A stretch of 64,000 nt of DNA from a virus, in IMG/VR virus record IMGVR_UViG_3300044997_001199, positions 1 through 64,000 of that record, one strand, 5' to 3'. Below are positions 1 through 7,572 of the stretch, piece after piece. Within the stretch, counting starts at the first letter, position 1. Every line of letters begins with the position of its first letter. The notes under the pieces are model-generated. The model was given only the letters and a program-made list of their open reading frames with translations. It was not told where the DNA came from and ran no database searches. A program made the position numbers and the translations under genes.

Positions 1-2
1 AT

Positions 3-359
3 ACTGCCCGAGGTAAAATCTGTGATCGTGATGCGATCGCCCGAGCTTTAGAAAGTGGTCATTTAGCAGGATACGCAGGAGATGTCTGGTTTCCACAACC
101 AGCACCCCAAAACCATCCATGGCGCACTATGCCAAATCATGGCATGACTCCACATATTTCTGGAACCAGTTTGAGTGCTCAGACTCGTTATGCGGCAGGT
201 GTGCGAGAAGTATTGGAATGTTATTTTGAACACCGCCCTATTCGCAATGAGTACTTAGTGGTCAAAGATGGTGTGTTGGCCGGTGTTGGCGCCCACAGTT
301 ACTCCAAAGGTAATGCCACAGGTGGTAGTGAAGAGGCGACAAAATATAAATATAGATAG
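3..359 (+). CDS. fdh: NAD-dependent formate dehydrogenase, C-terminal part (5' end outside window)
   Basis: Oxidises formate to CO2 with NAD+. The reading frame is open from base 3. It shows the C-terminal part of the D-2-hydroxyacid dehydrogenase-fold formate dehydrogenases: an ARGKICDRDAIARAL stretch, GYAGDVWFPQPAP, the catalytic-His region MTPHISGTSLSAQTRYAAG, and the family-specific tail GAHSYSKGNATGGSEEA, followed by a short KYKYR end. The tail is characteristic of methylotroph and pseudomonad formate dehydrogenases and separates it from other hydroxyacid dehydrogenases. The start is missing only because the window begins inside the gene. It is not a usual phage gene. It is either a host-derived metabolic gene or flanking host sequence joined to the phage. 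Function is sure, origin unsure. Confidence 0.9.
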   Translation, partial: TARGKICDRDAIARALESGHLAGYAGDVWFPQPAPQNHPWRTMPNHGMTPHISGTSLSAQTRYAAGVREVLECYFEHRPIRNEYLVVKDGVLAGVGAHSYSKGNATGGSEEATKYKYR

Positions 360-372
360 TAGGTATTGCTGT

Positions 373-406
373 ATGAAGTATAAGGAAAGATGAAGTATAA
401 GGAAAG
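373..406. repeat. 17-bp perfect tandem duplication
   Basis: The unit ATGAAGTATAAGGAAAG occurs twice back to back just after the formate dehydrogenase stop. It may be a slippage duplication. No function is apparent. Confidence 0.85.
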
Positions 407-430
407 GTGGTTTGGTGGCACCAAACCACC
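406..430. repeat. 25-nt palindrome downstream of formate dehydrogenase
   Basis: GGTGGTTTGGTG and CACCAAACCACC are perfect reverse complements separated by one base. It could act as a transcription terminator stem (no T-run follows) or be one copy of a dispersed palindromic bacterial repeat. It abuts the 17-bp tandem duplication. Confidence 0.75.
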
Positions 431-651
431 CTACGACAACATCACTGGTATCAGCCGCGCTGTGATGAAAGACAATGCGCGGGAAACCATTGCCAACTAC
501 AACGGTAATGCTCGACCCGGAGAATAGTGGTAAATTTGGCAGTGGCCCGCTAAACGGGTTCTGAGTGACAGCGTTGTATACAAGGGTGCCGACACAATCT
601 AAACTTCCGATGTTGTTCAGCGACCCAAATTGTCAAGAAGGAGATGTTTAG
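431..651. other. Gap with a possible broken gene end
   Basis: In one plus frame bases 438-527 read as a gene-like tail (ISRAVMKDNARETIANYNG, stop at 525-527). The frame runs upstream through the palindrome to an ATG at 390, which makes a real short gene doubtful. I do not recognise the family. It may be the 3' remnant of a gene. Bases 528-651 hold only the leader of the cytochrome gene, with AAGGAG at 639-644. Confidence 0.3.
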
Positions 652-1020
652 ATGAAGCGCGTTGTTCTGACTGCCCTGCTGTTGGGCTTTGCCGCTCCGG
701 TCCTGGCCGACGATGCCCCCTACACGGTCAAGGACGGGCTGGTCGATGGCAAGACCTTCAAGGGTTTCCAAACGTGGCGCTCTGCGGCCTGCGAGCGTTG
801 CCACGGTGCCAACCAGGAGGGCCTGGTCGGTCCATCCCTGATTGATTCGCTCAAAAAGATGACCAAGGACGAGGTGATGACCACGATCGCCAAAGGCCGG
901 CCGGAAAGGGGCATGCCCCCGCACGACGCGCTCGGTGCCGAAAAAATCGATGCGCTCTACTCTTACCTCAAGGGTCGATCTGACGGCGCATTTCCGACCA
1001 AGGTCAAGTCGTTCGAGTAA
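652..1020 (+). CDS. Periplasmic class I c-type cytochrome
   Basis: Small soluble electron carrier of 122 aa. A signal peptide (MKRVVLTALLLGFAAPVLA, cut after about residue 19) sends it to the periplasm. The single haem site CERCH is at residues 47-51, and Met88 in the GRPERGMPPHD segment is the probable sixth ligand. The start has a good AAGGAG 8 nt upstream. Similar short cytochromes serve PQQ-dependent alcohol or methanol dehydrogenases, which fits the formate dehydrogenase just upstream, but the partner is an inference. The gene is clearly more GC-rich than the formate dehydrogenase and the phage genes on either side, suggesting a separate origin. Confidence 0.85.
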   Translation: MKRVVLTALLLGFAAPVLADDAPYTVKDGLVDGKTFKGFQTWRSAACERCHGANQEGLVGPSLIDSLKKMTKDEVMTTIAKGRPERGMPPHDALGAEKIDALYSYLKGRSDGAFPTKVKSFE

Positions 1021-1421
1021 GCCGCTCCTGCCGGTTGGCGCCTCCCGATGTGAGAAAAACAAGTAAGTCCGGTGGGCGATGCTCAGTTTGCCATCGGGGC
1101 GATCCATAGAGGCACGGTAACTGCCGAGAACGGACGAGATGGGCGACGCGGCCGGTATTGGCATTGGCGCGGCTTACTACCGGCAATCGGGACAGGTGTT
1201 TGTGTGCTTGACCTGACCGATCAGCTGGGCGAGTCTGCAAAAATTCATAAATAATTTCGTAGAACACCGAGATAACGCATGGTCAAACCCAAACCTACTG
1301 AAGTAACCCCTTGATATCTGCGCAACATCACCTTGACCCTGGCAGTGTCCTATACCGGTACCAACAGTGACTTGTTATATAAACTGGGCTGGGAAGAACC
1401 CACAAACCAGACGGAATCAAA
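1021..1421. other. 400-bp stretch without a convincing gene
   Basis: Both strands contain only short open frames with no recognisable protein. The first 200 bases keep the GC-rich character of the cytochrome gene. After about 1,230 the composition shifts to that of the phage. A CATAAATAA string at 1246-1254 resembles the phage late-promoter core but no gene follows closely. This is the likely border between host-like and phage sequence. Confidence 0.4.
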
Positions 1422-1868
1422 ATGAAAACAATCTTAGCAACAGTGTTTACAGTATTCGCAATGATGGGCTCAGCCTATGCGCAGAAGCAGCCCAAAAATT
1501 CAGCCACAAATGACGCACAGGTCCTGCGTGTGATTGACGGCGATACCATCATTATCTCAGCACCATTCCTGCCAGCACCACTCAAGCCAGAACTCGCAGT
1601 TCGCATCTACGGAGTGGACACTCCGGAAAAAGGCCACCGTGCGCAGTGCCCAAGCGAAGATCAACGTGGGCAACTGGCTACCAAGTTTACCACACAGGCC
1701 GTGGCCCAGAGCACGGAGCGACGAGTGGTACTCTATGGTTGGGACAAGTTTGGTGGACGCGTGCTGGGCGACATCATGTTGGACGGTCGCAGCCTGCGTG
1801 CCATGCTAATCGAACAAGGGCTGGCGCGTGAGTACCACGGCGAAACCAAACAGAGCTGGTGCCGGTAA
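1422..1868 (+). CDS. Secreted thermonuclease-like (SNase) nuclease
   Basis: Staphylococcal-nuclease family protein, 148 aa. An N-terminal signal peptide (about residues 1-20, ending SAYA) is followed by the OB-fold nuclease core: LRVIDGDTI, VRIYGVDTPEK with Arg61 and Glu69 at the catalytic positions, and a second Arg in FGGRVLG. It would cleave DNA or RNA in the periplasm or outside the cell. In phages such enzymes could degrade competing DNA or scavenge nucleotides; that role is inferred. It converges tail to tail with the next gene, whose stop is the adjacent base. Confidence 0.85.
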   Translation: MKTILATVFTVFAMMGSAYAQKQPKNSATNDAQVLRVIDGDTIIISAPFLPAPLKPELAVRIYGVDTPEKGHRAQCPSEDQRGQLATKFTTQAVAQSTERRVVLYGWDKFGGRVLGDIMLDGRSLRAMLIEQGLAREYHGETKQSWCR

Positions 1869-3017
1869 CTAGATCTTGAACCACGACAGGTACTGATGCA
1901 CCCGATTGGTCACTGACGCCCAGTCATCAAATGCCGATTGCCGAAACAGTCTCGCGGCGGAATACCACGGCGAATCATCGCGATCCAACAGCCAGCGCCA
2001 GTCCACTCCAAACTTTTGCAACATCACCCAGGTGGGACGACCCAACGCACCACCGAGGTGTGCGATCGCAGTGTCCACACTGAGTATGACATCTTGATGA
2101 GCGATCAAGGCAGCGGTGTCGTGGAATCCGCGTATGGTACCGGGATACAGTTTCACACCGGCTGCAGCCAGAGCAGCACTTTCCTCTTCGGTGGCGTCGA
2201 TCTGTAGATTGGTCCACTCATACTGAGGATTTTTCTCAATTAGATCTAGCATGACTCGGAAAGGCATGCCCTTGTGCTGGTTCAGCCAGGAATCTCTACG
2301 GCCGGACCAGGAAAAACCCACACGCATGCGAGTTTTTGGTCCCAGGCGCTCCTGCCATCTCTGGGTCAACTCACGGTCCGCAGACATGTAACTGACTGGC
2401 CGCGGCAGATTGTCGTAGGTCACACCCAATATTCCGGGAATGCTCATGACAGGCACCCAAACATCAAACTCGCCCGGGTCATCGGTGTAGGTACCAGCCC
2501 AGGCAACCACAGCACTGCCTTGGAACATGGGCACCAGGCCCGCGGTGACCTGCAATTTTATTCGTGCACCCATGACATGCAGATTGTAGGCAAAACGAGA
2601 AAACTGTATGTTGTCTCCGTGGCCTTGCTCGCCTACGATTAGCACAGTCTTGCCCTGGAGGTCTTCACCACGCCATCGCGGCTGTGCAAACTTGGGTTCG
2701 GTTCCGGCTAGATGTTCGTAGTTCCATCGGGCCTCGTAGGCCGGCCATCCCTGGCGCAGATTGCCCATGAGAAGATGAGTGACAGCCAGATTGAACTGTG
2801 CAGTGACATTGTTGGGTTCCAGCGTCAGAGCCTGCTGTAAAAAAGGTACGGCTGATCCTGGCTCCCCTATTTCTCGCAGCACGTTGCCGTAGTTGTTAAA
2901 GGCCGCAGCTGATCTGCGATCCTGTGCAAAGGCCTGTGCATAACAGGTCAGTGCCTGCTCGTACTGACGCTGTTCTCTGTGTTGATTGCCGATTACAATG
3001 AGTTCTTGGGTTTGCAT
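1869..3017 (-). CDS. TPR protein with heptosyltransferase-like domain
   Basis: Two-part protein of 382 aa. Residues about 1-95 are tetratricopeptide repeats (YEQALTCYAQAF, AAFNNYGNVLREIGEPGSAV, NVTAQFNLAVTHLLMGN). Residues about 110-380 resemble GT9-type ADP-heptose transferases, with the C-terminal nucleotide-sugar motif SVDTAIAHLGGALGRPTWVML and a WRWLLDRDDSPWY tail. Such TPR-glycosyltransferases are common in aquatic T4-like phages and may modify virion proteins or host surface sugars. The start is preceded by AGTAAATA ending 6 nt upstream and no Shine-Dalgarno sequence. Donor and acceptor are unknown. Confidence 0.75.
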   Translation of the reverse strand: MQTQELIVIGNQHREQRQYEQALTCYAQAFAQDRRSAAAFNNYGNVLREIGEPGSAVPFLQQALTLEPNNVTAQFNLAVTHLLMGNLRQGWPAYEARWNYEHLAGTEPKFAQPRWRGEDLQGKTVLIVGEQGHGDNIQFSRFAYNLHVMGARIKLQVTAGLVPMFQGSAVVAWAGTYTDDPGEFDVWVPVMSIPGILGVTYDNLPRPVSYMSADRELTQRWQERLGPKTRMRVGFSWSGRRDSWLNQHKGMPFRVMLDLIEKNPQYEWTNLQIDATEEESAALAAAGVKLYPGTIRGFHDTAALIAHQDVILSVDTAIAHLGGALGRPTWVMLQKFGVDWRWLLDRDDSPWYSAARLFRQSAFDDWASVTNRVHQYLSWFKI

Positions 3018-3023
3018 GGAAGA

Positions 3024-3031
3024 TATTTACT
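3024..3031 (-). promoter_or_regulatory. TAAATA late-promoter core
   Basis: Reads AGTAAATA on the minus strand, 6 nt before the TPR-glycosyltransferase start. It matches the core of T4 late promoters (TATAAATA). At this distance transcription would begin at or next to the start codon. Confidence 0.45.
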
Positions 3032-3060
3032 CACGCTAGATAATTGATTGTAGATTATTG

Positions 3061-3068
3061 GTAAATAC
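3061..3068 (+). promoter_or_regulatory. TAAATA late-promoter core
   Basis: GTAAATAC lies in the intergenic region ahead of the virion protein at 3152, divergent from the minus-strand core at 3024-3031. Confidence 0.45.
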
Positions 3069-3151
3069 TTGTCAACGCAAACGGCGTTTTATGCGGAAAC
3101 CACCGCGTAGTGGCTAGAACCCACATCGGACTTCTTTAAAGGAGAAAACAA

Positions 3152-3901
3152 ATGGGACGTCCTCTCAAAATTCAAAAACTTTCCACCGGCTCGGGCAACA
3201 GCGGAGAGTCAGTCGGTGTGGATCTTGGCTTTCCTAACTTTGGAAGCCTGACCAATCCGGTCTACAACACCGCTGACACCCTCAACAGCACACAGTTTCT
3301 GGGTGTGGTTGGTGGAGCCAACCCCACAGATACCCCCAGCACCACATTTCCTCGAGTGAGAGTGATTGTCAACATACAGCTGACATCAGGATCGGGTCAA
3401 GGTGTGGCCACTGGTTACATCATCCGCCAAAAAGGTGCCCACAAGTACCTGGTAGGATCAACCACTACCGTCCAGGACGAAGGCATCGTGACTGGAAATT
3501 CCTACATCATTGCCACAGTGGGCAGCACTGACTGGACACTGTTTGGCGCACCAGCTGGCTATGCAGTGGGCACAGTGTTTACAGCCACTGCAGAAGGTTC
3601 CAACAACGGCAATGGTACCTGTAACCTAGTGGGAGTCTGCGTGCTGGATGACGATACCACACCTGCTGCAGGATTGATGGCCATTACCTATACCCTGGGC
3701 GACTCCACGGCCACTACCATCAGCAAATTAACCAACAAGTGGTTGTTGAACTGGGCCGGCGGCAGTGATTATGCTGCTACCAGTGTGGTCAATAATCAAC
3801 GCTATGCGGCCAACTTCTTCACCGACGAAGGCACAGTGATCAAGTCAGGCACACCGCAAACCGCTGTGGAACTGGCCATAGTAGACAACGTCACCTCATA
3901 A
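3152..3901 (+). CDS. Virion structural protein (T4-like, probable decoration or fibre component)
   Basis: 249 aa, rich in Gly, Thr and Val, with no enzyme motif. The centre carries a segment typical of phage virion proteins: GNSYIIATVGSTDWTLFGA followed by GTVFTATAEG. The N-terminal GRPLKIQKL start is shared with head or tail-associated proteins of aquatic myoviruses. A strong AAAGGAG lies 8 nt upstream of the ATG. It is followed directly by a terminator-like hairpin, and tail-fibre genes come next, so a tail or capsid-surface location is likely. Confidence 0.6.
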   Translation: MGRPLKIQKLSTGSGNSGESVGVDLGFPNFGSLTNPVYNTADTLNSTQFLGVVGGANPTDTPSTTFPRVRVIVNIQLTSGSGQGVATGYIIRQKGAHKYLVGSTTTVQDEGIVTGNSYIIATVGSTDWTLFGAPAGYAVGTVFTATAEGSNNGNGTCNLVGVCVLDDDTTPAAGLMAITYTLGDSTATTISKLTNKWLLNWAGGSDYAATSVVNNQRYAANFFTDEGTVIKSGTPQTAVELAIVDNVTS

Positions 3902-3918
3902 AAGTGTTGTGATATCCG

Positions 3919-3950
3919 GTCCTTCCAGATACATACTGGAAGGACTTTTT
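3919..3950 (+). terminator. Terminator-like hairpin containing the next gene's ribosome binding site
   Basis: A perfect 10-bp stem (GTCCTTCCAG with CTGGAAGGAC, loop ATACATA) followed by TTTTT has the form of an intrinsic terminator. The 3' arm contains GGAAGGA, the only Shine-Dalgarno for the ATG at 3951, which follows the T-run directly. Read-through mRNA would hide its own ribosome site. Confidence 0.8.
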
Positions 3951-4538
3951 ATGCCCGCAGCATTTGTGTTAGGTAATGGACGCAGTCGTCTAGCAGTGAA
4001 TCTCCACGAATTAAAACTTCGCGGGCCTATCTATGGATGCAATGCTCTCTATAGGGAATTTGTTCCTGACACATTGATCAGCACAGATCGACCTATCAGT
4101 GAGCGCATACAGCAGGAAGGATATGCGCTTAAAAATCGCATGTATACCCGCAAGCCCATGGCTCAATGGGGGGCTTTGCCGGTACCTCAAGAATACTATG
4201 GATTCAGTTCAGGGCCAATCGCAATGGCACAGGCCGCACTGGACGGCCATTGTGTGCTGTATCTCCTGGGATTTGACCTTGGTCCAGATGCCTTGGGCAA
4301 ATTCAACAATGTCTATGTTGACACAGAATTTTATAAAAAAAGCTCGGCCAGTCCCACCTTTACTGGTAACTGGGTCCGGCAAATCTGTCAGATAATGAAA
4401 ACCTTTCAGCGAGTGAGTTTTGTCAGAGTAGCCGGAGATACCACTGCTCCTGTTGCGGAATTCCAAACACATCACAATCACTGTGTCATGCCAATAACGG
4501 AATTTTTAGACCGTATAAATAATCTAAAGGATCTATAA
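3951..4538 (+). CDS. Rossmann-like protein, possible DUF115/MptE-type
   Basis: 195 aa from ATG 3951, chosen because GGAAGGAC sits just upstream; the frame is open to 3909 but that extension lies in the hairpin. The N-terminus AAFVLGNGRSR resembles the glycine-rich nucleotide loop (VLGNGPS) of DUF115-type proteins linked to surface-sugar biosynthesis, followed by YGCNALYREFVPDTLISTDRPI. No catalytic residues can be assigned with confidence. It stands between two virion genes, and its stop overlaps the leader of the following tail fibre. Function unknown, possibly sugar-related. Confidence 0.5.
   Translation: MPAAFVLGNGRSRLAVNLHELKLRGPIYGCNALYREFVPDTLISTDRPISERIQQEGYALKNRMYTRKPMAQWGALPVPQEYYGFSSGPIAMAQAALDGHCVLYLLGFDLGPDALGKFNNVYVDTEFYKKSSASPTFTGNWVRQICQIMKTFQRVSFVRVAGDTTAPVAEFQTHHNHCVMPITEFLDRINNLKDL
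4514..4521 (+). promoter_or_regulatory. T4-type late promoter TATAAATA
   Basis: An exact match to the T4 late consensus, 17 nt before the ATG at 4539 of a tail-fibre gene, with AAAGGA in between. A second TATAAAT overlaps the ATG itself. Confidence 0.65.
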
Positions 4539-7130
4539 ATGGCCACTTTCAAGCGCATCAATGGCAATTATACTATCAAAACTCTAAATCACACGGACAC
4601 AGTCACTGTGGACGCTGTCAACACTGTGATCACCGGCGATCTAACAGTGCAGGGCAATGCCACATTGGTTGGTAATATCAATGCTGATCGTATTTTTTAT
4701 GGTAATTCCAGCGTGGAAATACCTGTTCCGGGCGGCAATGTCGCGGTGTCAGTGGACGGAACCAGCAACGTAGCGGTGTTTTCGTCATCGACGCTGTCGG
4801 TGTCTGGCAACATTGCAGGCAACTACTTTCTAGGCAACGGCAGTCAGTTGATCGGGGTGGTAGCCACGGATCTTGGCGTGATACCCACTCTCAGCGTGAC
4901 CGGAAATATCGATGCAGGCAATGTGCGTACCGCTGATCAGATCTCGGCCACAGGCGATGTCACTGGCGGCAACCTGCTGACATCGGGCAATGTGTCCTCT
5001 CAAGGCAATGTAATTGCCACGCAGTTCCGTGGTGACCTGATTGGCAGTGTGTTTGCTGACGATTCCAGCTTGATCGTGGATGCCATTGACAGTTGTATCT
5101 TTGCTAACTCAGTAGCAGCACTGGGCAACGTCACTGGCGGCAATTTCATCACTGCAGGAACAATCACTGCCACTGGTAATATCGTTACTGCAGGAACCTT
5201 TGTTGGTAATTTTTCAGGCAACATCACTGGAAATTTAACAGTGCCCGGATCCAACACACAGATCATTTTCAACAATCAGGACAATGCAGCGGCATCAAGT
5301 GCATTTACCTTTGACTCGGCCGGTAATACTCTGACTGTGGCAGGTACGGCCACAGTCACAGGCAACGTCGTGGCTGGCAACGTCAATACCGCTGATCAGA
5401 TATCAGCAACCGGCAATGTCACCGCAGGCAATGTGTTGGTCGGGGACACGGTCAATGCCACCACGTATACCGGAACCGCAGTTTCTGTGACCGGTAACGT
5501 CACTGGTGGCAACCTGATTTCCAGCAACATTGTGTCCAGCAACCTTACCATGACAGCAGCAAATGTGACCTTTGCGCTGTCAGGCAATGTAAATCTAGGC
5601 ACCAGTTATATCAACAATGTAAACTCTCCCATACAAGGCAGTGATGCAGCTACCAAACAATATGTAGACGATTCGGTGTCCACCGGAATCATCATACACA
5701 CCCCGGTTCGTGTGGAGTCGCCCACAGCTCTGACTGCCACGTATGCACCGGGGGGAAATGTGTTCACGGTGACCGATACCATAGACGGCAACACCGTGGT
5801 GTTCAGCACCGCGGCCAACCTGCAGGTCAACGACCAGTTGTGGTTTGCCAATTCTTTCCAAGGTATCACAGCCAACAACGCTTATTTCGTGGTGTCCGCA
5901 CCCAACACCAGCGCAGCGGTGTTGACCACTACCTACAATGGTTTGCCGGTCAGCAATATCACATCGGCGTCGGGGATGACTCAATCGGTGCGTGTGAATT
6001 CAGGTGTCGGTGCCACCCTGACCAATGCCGGGGACAATGCTGCATTGATAATCGATGGTATCACACTGGCAGCCAACGATCGGGTATTAGTGTATACTCA
6101 GGCCAATGCTGCTCACAATGGTGTATACACAGTGAGCAACGTGGGCAATGCCACTGTGGCCTGGGTCATGACCAGGTCTTCCGACACAGATACATATGCA
6201 CCAGACGACATCAACGCCTTGGACGCCGGTGATTATTTTTTTGTACAACAAGGTGACACCGGCGAGGGCGAAAGCTATGTGATGACCTTACCAGTGGGTC
6301 CACTGATCATAGGCTACAACAATCTGGTGTTCACACAATTTTCAGCCAGCAAGGCCTATCAAGCCGGCGATGGGCTGACACTGACTGGCACCACATTCAG
6401 TGTTAATATTGACAACACTACCACGGCCATCGTGGCCGATGTGGTAGTAGTTAAATCTGGAGCCAACCTAGTCACACCCAACATTGGCAATGCTACAGGC
6501 AACAGTCTCACACTGGACGGCAACGGTGCGATCAATACAACCACGGCCACGGCCACCGGTAACATTGTTGGTGGTAATGTCCTAACCGCAGGCCTGATTT
6601 CGGCCACTGGCAATGTGTCAGGCGGTAACTTGTCGGCCGGGCTTGGCACAGTTACCCTTGGCAATATCGTAAATGCCAACGGCAACGGAGTAGGCAATAT
6701 CGGCAGTGCTTCGTTGTATTTCGATACAGTGTTTGCCAAGGCTACGTCTGCGCAATACGCGGACTTGGCCGAAATGTATGCAGCAGACAGTCACTACGAA
6801 ACGGGCACAGTATTGTCCATGGGCGGAACCCACGAAGTAACATTATCTAATCATGCCAACGATCAACGAGTGGCCGGAGTAGTGTCGGCCAATCCGGCCT
6901 ATATCATGAACACAACTATCCAGGCACAATATCCAGTAGCATTGGCATTGGCCGGTCGCGTTCCTACCAATGTGATTGGCCCAGTACGCAAAGGAGACAT
7001 GATGGTAGCAGCTGGTAACGGCCGCGCACAGTCCTGCACCGCACCTGCGATTGGTACCGTGATTGGCAAAAGTCTCGAGGATTTCGATGGAATCCACGGC
7101 ACTATCGAAATAATAGTGGGCCGCCTGTGA
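4539..7130 (+). CDS. Tail fibre or virion protein with Gly-Asn repeats and C-terminal DLAEMY domain
   Basis: 863 aa. Residues about 30-370 are degenerate beta-repeats of the form sATGNVtGGNvlt, typical of trimeric beta-helical fibres. The middle (about 370-610) is a non-repetitive insert with KQYVDDSVSTG and repeated 'ANDRVLVYTQANAAHNGVYTV'-like adhesin segments. The C-terminus (about 720-863) begins TSAQYADLAEMY and ends IEIIVGRL. This domain recurs in the fibre at 32321 and may be an intramolecular chaperone or tip domain. It would mediate receptor contact at the virion. The leader has TATAAATA and AAAGGA. Long antisense open frames here are composition artefacts. Confidence 0.75.
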   Translation: MATFKRINGNYTIKTLNHTDTVTVDAVNTVITGDLTVQGNATLVGNINADRIFYGNSSVEIPVPGGNVAVSVDGTSNVAVFSSSTLSVSGNIAGNYFLGNGSQLIGVVATDLGVIPTLSVTGNIDAGNVRTADQISATGDVTGGNLLTSGNVSSQGNVIATQFRGDLIGSVFADDSSLIVDAIDSCIFANSVAALGNVTGGNFITAGTITATGNIVTAGTFVGNFSGNITGNLTVPGSNTQIIFNNQDNAAASSAFTFDSAGNTLTVAGTATVTGNVVAGNVNTADQISATGNVTAGNVLVGDTVNATTYTGTAVSVTGNVTGGNLISSNIVSSNLTMTAANVTFALSGNVNLGTSYINNVNSPIQGSDAATKQYVDDSVSTGIIIHTPVRVESPTALTATYAPGGNVFTVTDTIDGNTVVFSTAANLQVNDQLWFANSFQGITANNAYFVVSAPNTSAAVLTTTYNGLPVSNITSASGMTQSVRVNSGVGATLTNAGDNAALIIDGITLAANDRVLVYTQANAAHNGVYTVSNVGNATVAWVMTRSSDTDTYAPDDINALDAGDYFFVQQGDTGEGESYVMTLPVGPLIIGYNNLVFTQFSASKAYQAGDGLTLTGTTFSVNIDNTTTAIVADVVVVKSGANLVTPNIGNATGNSLTLDGNGAINTTTATATGNIVGGNVLTAGLISATGNVSGGNLSAGLGTVTLGNIVNANGNGVGNIGSASLYFDTVFAKATSAQYADLAEMYAADSHYETGTVLSMGGTHEVTLSNHANDQRVAGVVSANPAYIMNTTIQAQYPVALALAGRVPTNVIGPVRKGDMMVAAGNGRAQSCTAPAIGTVIGKSLEDFDGIHGTIEIIVGRL

Positions 7131-7152
7131 TGTCAGACCTGGACAGTACTGC

Positions 7153-7572
7153 CTAGGTCACCGAGTCGAGTTTTTGTAATACAGACTCTATGTTCACGGT
7201 ATTCCATAGTCCAGGGTGCATGGGCCGAGGCCATTGACCTGGGTCGATCCAGGCATATCCCAGGTGCTCGGTGTTCAGTCGCGGTTGGAACTCGTCCTTG
7301 ATCACACAGATCCAGGTGTTGTATTCAAATCTACCGTCGGCTGTGGTGAACTTTTCCAATGGAACCAACCGACGATAGGTCGGAAAATGCCCCAATTCTT
7401 CGCTGCATTCTCTTTGCATGCCTTGTAGCAGGGTTTCCCCAGGCTCAATTTTTCCACCGGGCAATCCCCAAGTTCCGGGATTTTTACAATCATTTCTTAG
7501 CAAGTAGAGATACCGCTCAGTGGCAGCACTCCTGAACCATACACCCACTGCCTTTACAACACCAGTCTCCAT
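7153..7572 (-). CDS. Nudix hydrolase
   Basis: 139 aa from ATG 7572, chosen because GGGGGG precedes it; a longer frame extends to 7626 inside the gp15 gene. The full Nudix box GX5EX7REXXEEXG is present at about residues 40-61 (GKIEPGETLLQ followed by RECSEELG), so the Mg-binding glutamates are intact. Such enzymes hydrolyse nucleoside diphosphate derivatives such as damaged dNTPs, ADP-ribose or NADH. The WGLPGG lead-in is MutT-like. It overlaps the end of gp15 by 19 bp, so it is co-transcribed with neck genes. The substrate is not predictable. Confidence 0.85.
   Translation of the reverse strand: METGVVKAVGVWFRSAATERYLYLLRNDCKNPGTWGLPGGKIEPGETLLQGMQRECSEELGHFPTYRRLVPLEKFTTADGRFEYNTWICVIKDEFQPRLNTEHLGYAWIDPGQWPRPMHPGLWNTVNIESVLQKLDSVT

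Noticed and set aside
390-527. 45-aa plus frame after formate dehydrogenase
   Set aside because: Its first half is the translated palindrome, so it is unlikely to be a real start; recorded only as a possible gene remnant.
550-1164. 204-aa minus-strand frame over the cytochrome gene
   Set aside because: A GC-rich shadow; the plus-strand cytochrome has signal peptide, haem site and ribosome site.
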